DNA of 64,000 nucleotides from positions 1,479,757 to 1,543,756 of the forward strand of contig VXAI01000138.1 in NCBI GenBank assembly GCA_013399305.1, written 5' to 3'. Positions 58,961 to 64,000 of the stretch are shown here, in pieces (within the stretch, counting starts at the first letter, position 1; every line of letters starts with the position of its first letter). The notes under the pieces were generated by a model, which saw nothing but the letters and a program-made list of their open reading frames with translations, made no database searches and was not told where the DNA came from. The stretch comes from Rostratula benghalensis. Its lineage: Eukaryota > Chordata > Aves > Charadriiformes > Rostratulidae. Both the position numbers and the translations under genes were made by a program.

Positions 58961-60250
58961 GTGACAAGGAGCAAAAAGCTGCTTGTTTGTTTGGACCAGG
59001 GAGCGTGTGTGCGTGTAGAGAGGCACCGCGAACGTCTCTTATGCAAAACTACACACAGAAGGGCTCCAAAAGAGAAATGCCTTAATAATTATCTCATATT
59101 CAGTGCCATGTCCACTTCTGAACGCACATTTTCCATTGAACAGCTTCGTGCGTTCTCTCACGCATGGGAGTAGCTCCAATGAAACATCTGCTGAACCTTC
59201 TCTATCATCCTCCTCCTCCACATCCTCTCCTCAGACTCCCCTTGGCGGCGGCGGCTGGAGGAAGCTCCACAACTGTCAGGCAGCTGCGACTACCGGGCAT
59301 TGGATTTGTTCCTCCTGTTTCCCCATCTTTGATCACAGGGTGTCTCTCAGGCTCGCCTGACAGGGGAGGGGACTATTTTTGGTCTGGTGTTCATTCGGCA
59401 CGATCCCTGCTTCGCCCAGGTGCCAGAACGAGCTGAGGGCCTACATGTGACCGCTGTGCAAAGCAGCGATGGAGAGGAGACGGTCCCGAAGCCTCCCTGA
59501 TACCACCAGGGCCCGGTGAAAAGTCGTGTGGGGTGTCTGTAACACACTGCCCTGGCAGAGCTGCCTTTTGGGTCTGTCGGAAAGTTCCAGTTTTTCACCA
59601 CGATCCATGTTCAGTTGTGACAGGAGTGCCCTAAATAGGGCATCCAAAGGGGAATTACGTGCCACTGTGGGTAGGTCTCACTTCAGATCACCAAGGGGAG
59701 ATCAAAAAGGGACCCTGGTGAGTGTACCCGAGGGAGAAGCTTCCTTGCCCGCCCAGGTCAAGGGCCTTACTCATGGGAAGTCAATGTGACCCCACCAGTT
59801 TCAATGGGACCATTCCCAGAGTGACCTGTGGTAGGATGTGAGTCGGGAAACAAGATTTGGTAAGTGCTTCACTGCAGCTCTTGGAGTTACTCACAGCGTA
59901 TTCCCATTGAAACCTCTCCAGTCATCGCTTTCTCCTGGAGCAAAAAATCCACCTTTCATTTGGCACTGGTTTCGTGCCGTGAGAGAGCCCGTAATGCTTT
60001 GCCTCACTGGCTCTTCTTTCTCTTTCCTCCCATCTCATCCTTATTCTTGGAGAAGTACCAGGTAAAGCCATCAAATGTAGCTCTTTGCGACCACACAACA
60101 CACCAGCCCTGCACTTCTACACACCACCAGCCCTTTCCCAACACCCTCCAGCAAACCTGTGGTCAGTGGTACAGAAGGCCAGATCCCACAGACCTCTCTT
60201 GATACCTTCTGTCCCAGAGATGTGGGAAAACCTGGCTTTAGCAACCCTTG
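58961..60250. other. Non-coding stretch, nothing firmly recognised
   Basis: The 58.96-59.35 kb part has a homeobox-type TTAATAATTATC and an octamer-like ATGCAAA, which would fit conserved regulatory DNA, but this cannot be shown without alignment. A short GGCGGCGGC patch lies near 59245. No coding exon was recognised. Confidence 0.35.
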
Positions 60251-60251
60251 G

Positions 60252-60715
60252 GAATCACAGAGTCACAGAATGCTCTGGGGTTGGAAGGGACCTCTGGAGA
60301 TCACCCAGTCCAACCCCCTCCCAGAGCAGGTCCCACAGGAACGTGTCCAGGTGGGGTTTGAATGTCTCCAGAGATGGAGACTCCACCACCTCTCTGGGCA
60401 GCCTCTGCCAGGGCTCTGCCACCCTCACAGCAAACAAGCTCCTCCTCATGTTTAGGTGGAACTTCTTCTGGTCCAGTTTCTTCCCATTCCCTCTTGTCCT
60501 GTCCCTGGGCACCACTGGAAAAAGCCTGGCCCCATCCTCCTGACACCCCCCCTTGAAGTATTTCTTGGCATTGATCAGATCCCCCCTCAGCCTTTTCTTC
60601 TCCAGACTGAACAGACCCAAGTCCCTCAGCCTTTCCCCAGCAGGGAGATGTTCTAGGCCACTCACCCTCTTTGTAGCCCTCTGAAGGAAGGTGGGGGTGA
60701 AGCTCTGGCAGGGAA
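60252..60715 (-). mobile_element. CR1 LINE 3' region, minus orientation, about 460 bp
   Basis: Begins with AATCACAGAGTCACAGAATG and CTCTGGGGTTGGAAGGGACC, continues through CCTCTCTGGGCAGCCTCTGC, TTGTCCTGTCCCTGGGCACC, CAGATCCCCCCTCAGCCTTT and TCTCCAGACTGAACAGACCC, and ends near CTTTGTAGCCCTCTGAAGGA. It is well preserved and close to the 12.97- and 56.4-kb copies. The 193-codon minus frame across it (60255-60836) is the remains of CR1 sequence, not a host gene. Confidence 0.95.
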
Positions 60716-63217
60716 AAATCACAGCGGAGGGGATTTTTGCAGGTTGCACCTGCAGGTGTGGATGTGGGACTGGGATAGCTCCCCTCACTTCCCTCACCTT
60801 AATAAGATAACGGGGGACGGTGCCTGCCAATTCCATCTCCAGTTTGAACTGGAATTGAATCCCTCTGAAATATCTGCACTTTCACCAGCTGTGTATTTGT
60901 CCCGGGGTAATTACTGTGGCGCTAATTTTACCTGAGATGATGAAAGGGCTGGAAGAGCTGGGCCATGTAAAGGGAGGAGGCTCACACAGCTGATCTGCTC
61001 TTCTGGGGTCCTTTTTTGAGCGGAGGAAGTCATGACTTTGAGCTGTGGATCTGCTCCTTAGGGAGGCTCCTTCTTCCACGAGTCAGCTGAAACACAACTC
61101 GGGCTGGAGAAGAGCGAGGTCAAGGGTACTTGTGTGCTGGAAAACAAAAGCACTGAGTACTGAAGTGTTGCCTTGTAGTAAATTACCTTATACAGATTAA
61201 ATTACTCAAATAGATCTGCTTCTTTTCTTTTCTCTCCTGCAAGAGAAGCCACTTCCAGGCACCAAAAGCACAAAGATGCTTGAAAGTCTTCTATTCTTCT
61301 CTGGACCTTCCAAAAGGATTCAAAGTCAATTGACATTTCTAATGAAGATTCAGAACAGACACTTATTCTCTCCAAACCAGTTCAGCTTGAAAAAATTAGT
61401 GAAGTACGGTCAGGGGAAAAGCAATTTTCCAGAGCTTGAGGAGTGTGAATAATGCAAAGCAAACAGCTCTCTGCAGCGCTCGCTCGTGCGTTCAGATACC
61501 CTCACCTGACTGGTGCCCCATCCTGCCTTCGCCTGGGGGTTCTGGTGGAAGGGGGACGAGCTGGGTGGTGATTTCTAATGATTGTACACTTGGAGGATTT
61601 GGTTGGGTTTATTTTATTGTTGTTGTTGTTGGGGTTTTTTAATGTTTTTGGTTTGATTTTTTTTTTTAACGAAACACCTAGAAATGATTGTTATTGTTGG
61701 CACTCGATCCTGAGCACTGGAGTCACCCCGTGGGGAGAGATGAAGGAGTCCTGCCCGTCGTGCTCTGCTCTGCAGAGGGGTTTCGTTGTCACCTTTGCTG
61801 CCGGGGAGCACCTTCCAGTGCTGCAACGAGCCAGGGGACCAGCCTCTGGTCATTCCCTCTGCCTCCTTGTCTCTGTCACCCTTTACTCTTGGCCACCCAC
61901 CGCCTCTCCACGGGGTGCCTTTGTCAAACCAAGGCACCTGGGTGCTGCCCGCTCCCCCTGCCCGAGCTGGTGGCCTCATTTGGCTCCCAAGCGAAGCCCG
62001 TGCTTAAGGTTAAAGTGAAGTGGGTATGGAAGGGCTGCTCTGAATACAGGTAACTTTTCTGCCTTGAGGCCTCCGAGGAGGAATGTGGACTTCTTGTAAC
62101 CAGCCTGTCTCCTTCAGGAGCCACAGACCGGCAGCGTGGTCCTGCACATCGCTTTGTGCCAACAACAAACTGCAGAGAAATCCTAACTGGTGCCAGCCCA
62201 GTCTGCGGGCAGGGATCCCCGTCCCCTCCCAGTCTTCCCGCTCTCCACAACACCCATTCCCAGTGTGAGGAACAGACACGGCCCCGGGAGACCTCCGGGG
62301 TCCTGGGACCTGCGGTGCCACTGCTGGGCCATGAGGTCACCGGGACTCGCGGTCCCCGTGGGCTGCAGCAACTTCGACGTTCCACAACTTTCCACGCTGA
62401 TTTTTTTAATGCTTGATGGGAAATGGCACAATCCTTTCCCCTCCAGTCTCTGTCACAAGGTTGCTTAATAGGGTTTGGGCATTAGCTCAAATAATATCAG
62501 AGGATCAAAGCCAACTTTTGAAGTATTAGGGAGATTACAAAGAAACTCATGGCTCATGCCTTCCGAGGTGCAAGATGTCCCAGTGCAAAACAGGGGAACC
62601 TCCTTCTGTGGCCATCCTTTCCCTCCGGGCAGCTTGGTCAGGCCAAAACACGCTGTTTGGCCCCAATTTTAGTGCAAGATGCCCGAGGGTGGGTGAGGAA
62701 TCCTTCTTCCCCTGGGCGTCTGCAGAGAAGTGAAAGGCAGAATTTAGCCTGGGGGCACAAAATGGCATCAGAAAAGCAAATAAGCAGCACAAGATCACGA
62801 CAGCAGAAGAAAGGAAGCTGTGGCATTTACTTGCTGAAGATTATTTCCTCTCTGACGACAGATTTTGCAAATGACAGAGGTGTTTTAGCGGGTGGGCCTT
62901 GGAGGGCTGGTCCAAATAATCAGTCAAAAACAATATCAGGAAGTTTAACCAACACTTTGAGCTTGGTTTGGTTTTACTCATCTGTTCAATTTTAGCTTTG
63001 AGGGAAATTTAGAAAAGTGCCAGCTAATTTAATTTGTTGACCTCCTTCCCAGACAGGCAGGAGTTACCAGCGGGGCTGGACTGCCCTTTTGTGCCAACGA
63101 TCTACTCCTCTGATTGCCCAGGCGACCTGTCTCCTGGCCAGGCTCTCCGTGCTCAGCTCAGCTTCCTGACCAGGGAACTGCAGGCGTGGGGGAGAGGAGA
63201 TGCTGTGATGGCTGTGA
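60716..63217. other. Non-coding stretch, nothing recognised
   Basis: The GC-richer part at 61.68-62.4 kb has many overlapping open frames on both strands with no recognisable product. A TTG repeat and T-rich runs lie near 61617-61670. No exon was supported by splice signals. Confidence 0.4.
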
Positions 63218-63358
63218 AAGGTCCCCAGGCTCCCCCAGTCACAGTGGGACTGCTCACCACCAGCTCCAGGGCCCTCTTTTGATCAGAAGGTCCCCAGGCT
63301 CTCCCAGTCAAGGTGGGACTGGTCACCACCACCTCCACCAGCTCCAGGACCTGTTTTG
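63218..63358 (+). repeat. Imperfect tandem duplication, period about 69 bp
   Basis: AAGGTCCCCAGGCTC-CCCAGTCA, then GTGGGACTG-TCACCAC and CAGCTCCAGG-CC, occur at 63218 and again at 63287. The second copy has a 9-bp insertion (an extra CCACCTCCA) and several substitutions. Both copies lie in open frames on each strand, which is a by-product of the duplication. Confidence 0.8.
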
Positions 63359-64000
63359 GTGCACCTGCAGACCCAGTACAGGAATTGCTGTGTTCAGTTG
63401 GAGCTGAAACCACCAGCACAAACTCGGGTACCATCACCCAGGCTCCGATCAGGAGTGCTCTGACCCACTGCCATCACGGTGGAAGTTCACAGCTGATGGC
63501 AATTGGCACAGTGCTGGCTCCTCAGGAAACTTGGGCTTGTTTTCTGCTGTGTTTTTCCTTCCACAATGGCCAATGATGTAACTCGCTGTTTTTAGCAAAG
63601 TTTATTTGCTTTCCAGGGGAGAAAATAAACTCTGATATTGTCCTTTACGTTGTGGCCGTGGACTCCAGGCAAGTTCTTAGGTTCTGGTACAAACTGATAG
63701 AAAACACTGAGGACATTTGCATCTAACACACTAAAATAAAAAGCGTGAGAAAGTGAGGAGAGCAGTAGTTTATGTGGTTTTAATGCTTTTGGGTTTATAA
63801 ATGCAGTTTTCACTGGAGCAGATATGCTGATGGTAATAAAGCACAGTGATAATGAAGGATGGGCAGCAGGAACACAATCTGCACACTGCAATGCAGTGAC
63901 ACCAGGCAGGGTTTGGACAGGGGTTCCCCAAGTCACCCCTGGGTGCCCTGCTTGGCTGTTGGAAGCTGGTTTCATCGTGTGCCCACCTATTTCTCATCTT
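63359..64000. other. Non-coding stretch at the window end
   Basis: The KCNJ2 coding sequence is not present. An open minus frame at 63592-63975 has no recognisable protein feature. Confidence 0.4.

Noticed and set aside
60255..60836. 193-codon minus frame that could be taken for a gene
   Set aside because: It is CR1 retroposon sequence plus flank.
59000..64000. Search for the KCNJ2 coding exon
   Set aside because: No second Kir pore (TIGYG) or Kir N-terminus is present; if KCNJ2 follows, it lies beyond the window.

Overview
The window looks like avian nuclear DNA. It carries several CR1 retroposon 3' ends with the bird-typical ATTCTGTGA / ATTCTATGA tails, sparse repeats otherwise, old MIR-like SINE remnants, and one complete intact protein gene that reads as KCNJ16 (Kir5.1). 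In amniotes KCNJ16 lies between MAP2K6 and KCNJ2; neither neighbour's coding sequence was recognised here, so the window is probably the KCNJ16 locus with its long 5' region and the start of the KCNJ16-KCNJ2 interval. The species cannot be named from the sequence.

Layout. 1-15.9 kb: no recognised gene; CR1 pieces at 7.74-8.04, 9.0 and 12.97-13.39 kb and one assembly gap. 15.9-17.7 kb: a compact, apparently unnamed locus. A CpG island (about 16.73-17.12 kb) contains a perfect 12-bp CACGTG palindrome matching the TFEB/USF CLEAR element and, 26 bp on, an RFX X-box. On the minus side of it I reconstruct two spliced terminal coding exons (16384-16452 and 16176-16275) that join in phase, end in TAA and are followed by AATAAA. 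Their product has a GPEPG-x-Y motif like SHIPPO/STPG-type cilia proteins, which agrees with the X-box. On the plus side the island has a good splice donor leading to a good acceptor at 17.6 kb. 17.3-18.7 kb: a 140-bp inverted repeat, arms about 92% identical, with a 1.1-kb spacer. 18.7-51.5 kb: mostly non-coding, with an ancient MIR-like SINE, a second orphan CpG island (26.95-27.42 kb) followed by a minus-oriented CR1, a possible untranslated exon at 34.2-34.4 kb, and a pentanucleotide microsatellite broken by a gap at 36.3 kb.

51.54-52.91 kb: the KCNJ16 coding exon with its acceptor, a 73-nt 5' leader holding two upstream ORFs that overlap as TGATG, and an unbroken 429-codon reading frame. 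52.9-64 kb: 3' UTR and intergenic DNA, two oppositely oriented CR1 copies (56.4 and 60.3 kb), a GC-rich stretch with a gap (57.9-58.6 kb), and a TATA / E-box / MEF2-like cluster at 58.75-58.95 kb that could be a muscle-type promoter or enhancer for the downstream KCNJ2.

The only protein function stated with confidence is Kir5.1, the regulatory subunit that pairs with Kir4.1 in potassium channels. The minus-strand gene at 16 kb is the best candidate for something undescribed. The promoters, untranslated exons and plus-strand transcript are inferences from motif and splice-site reading.
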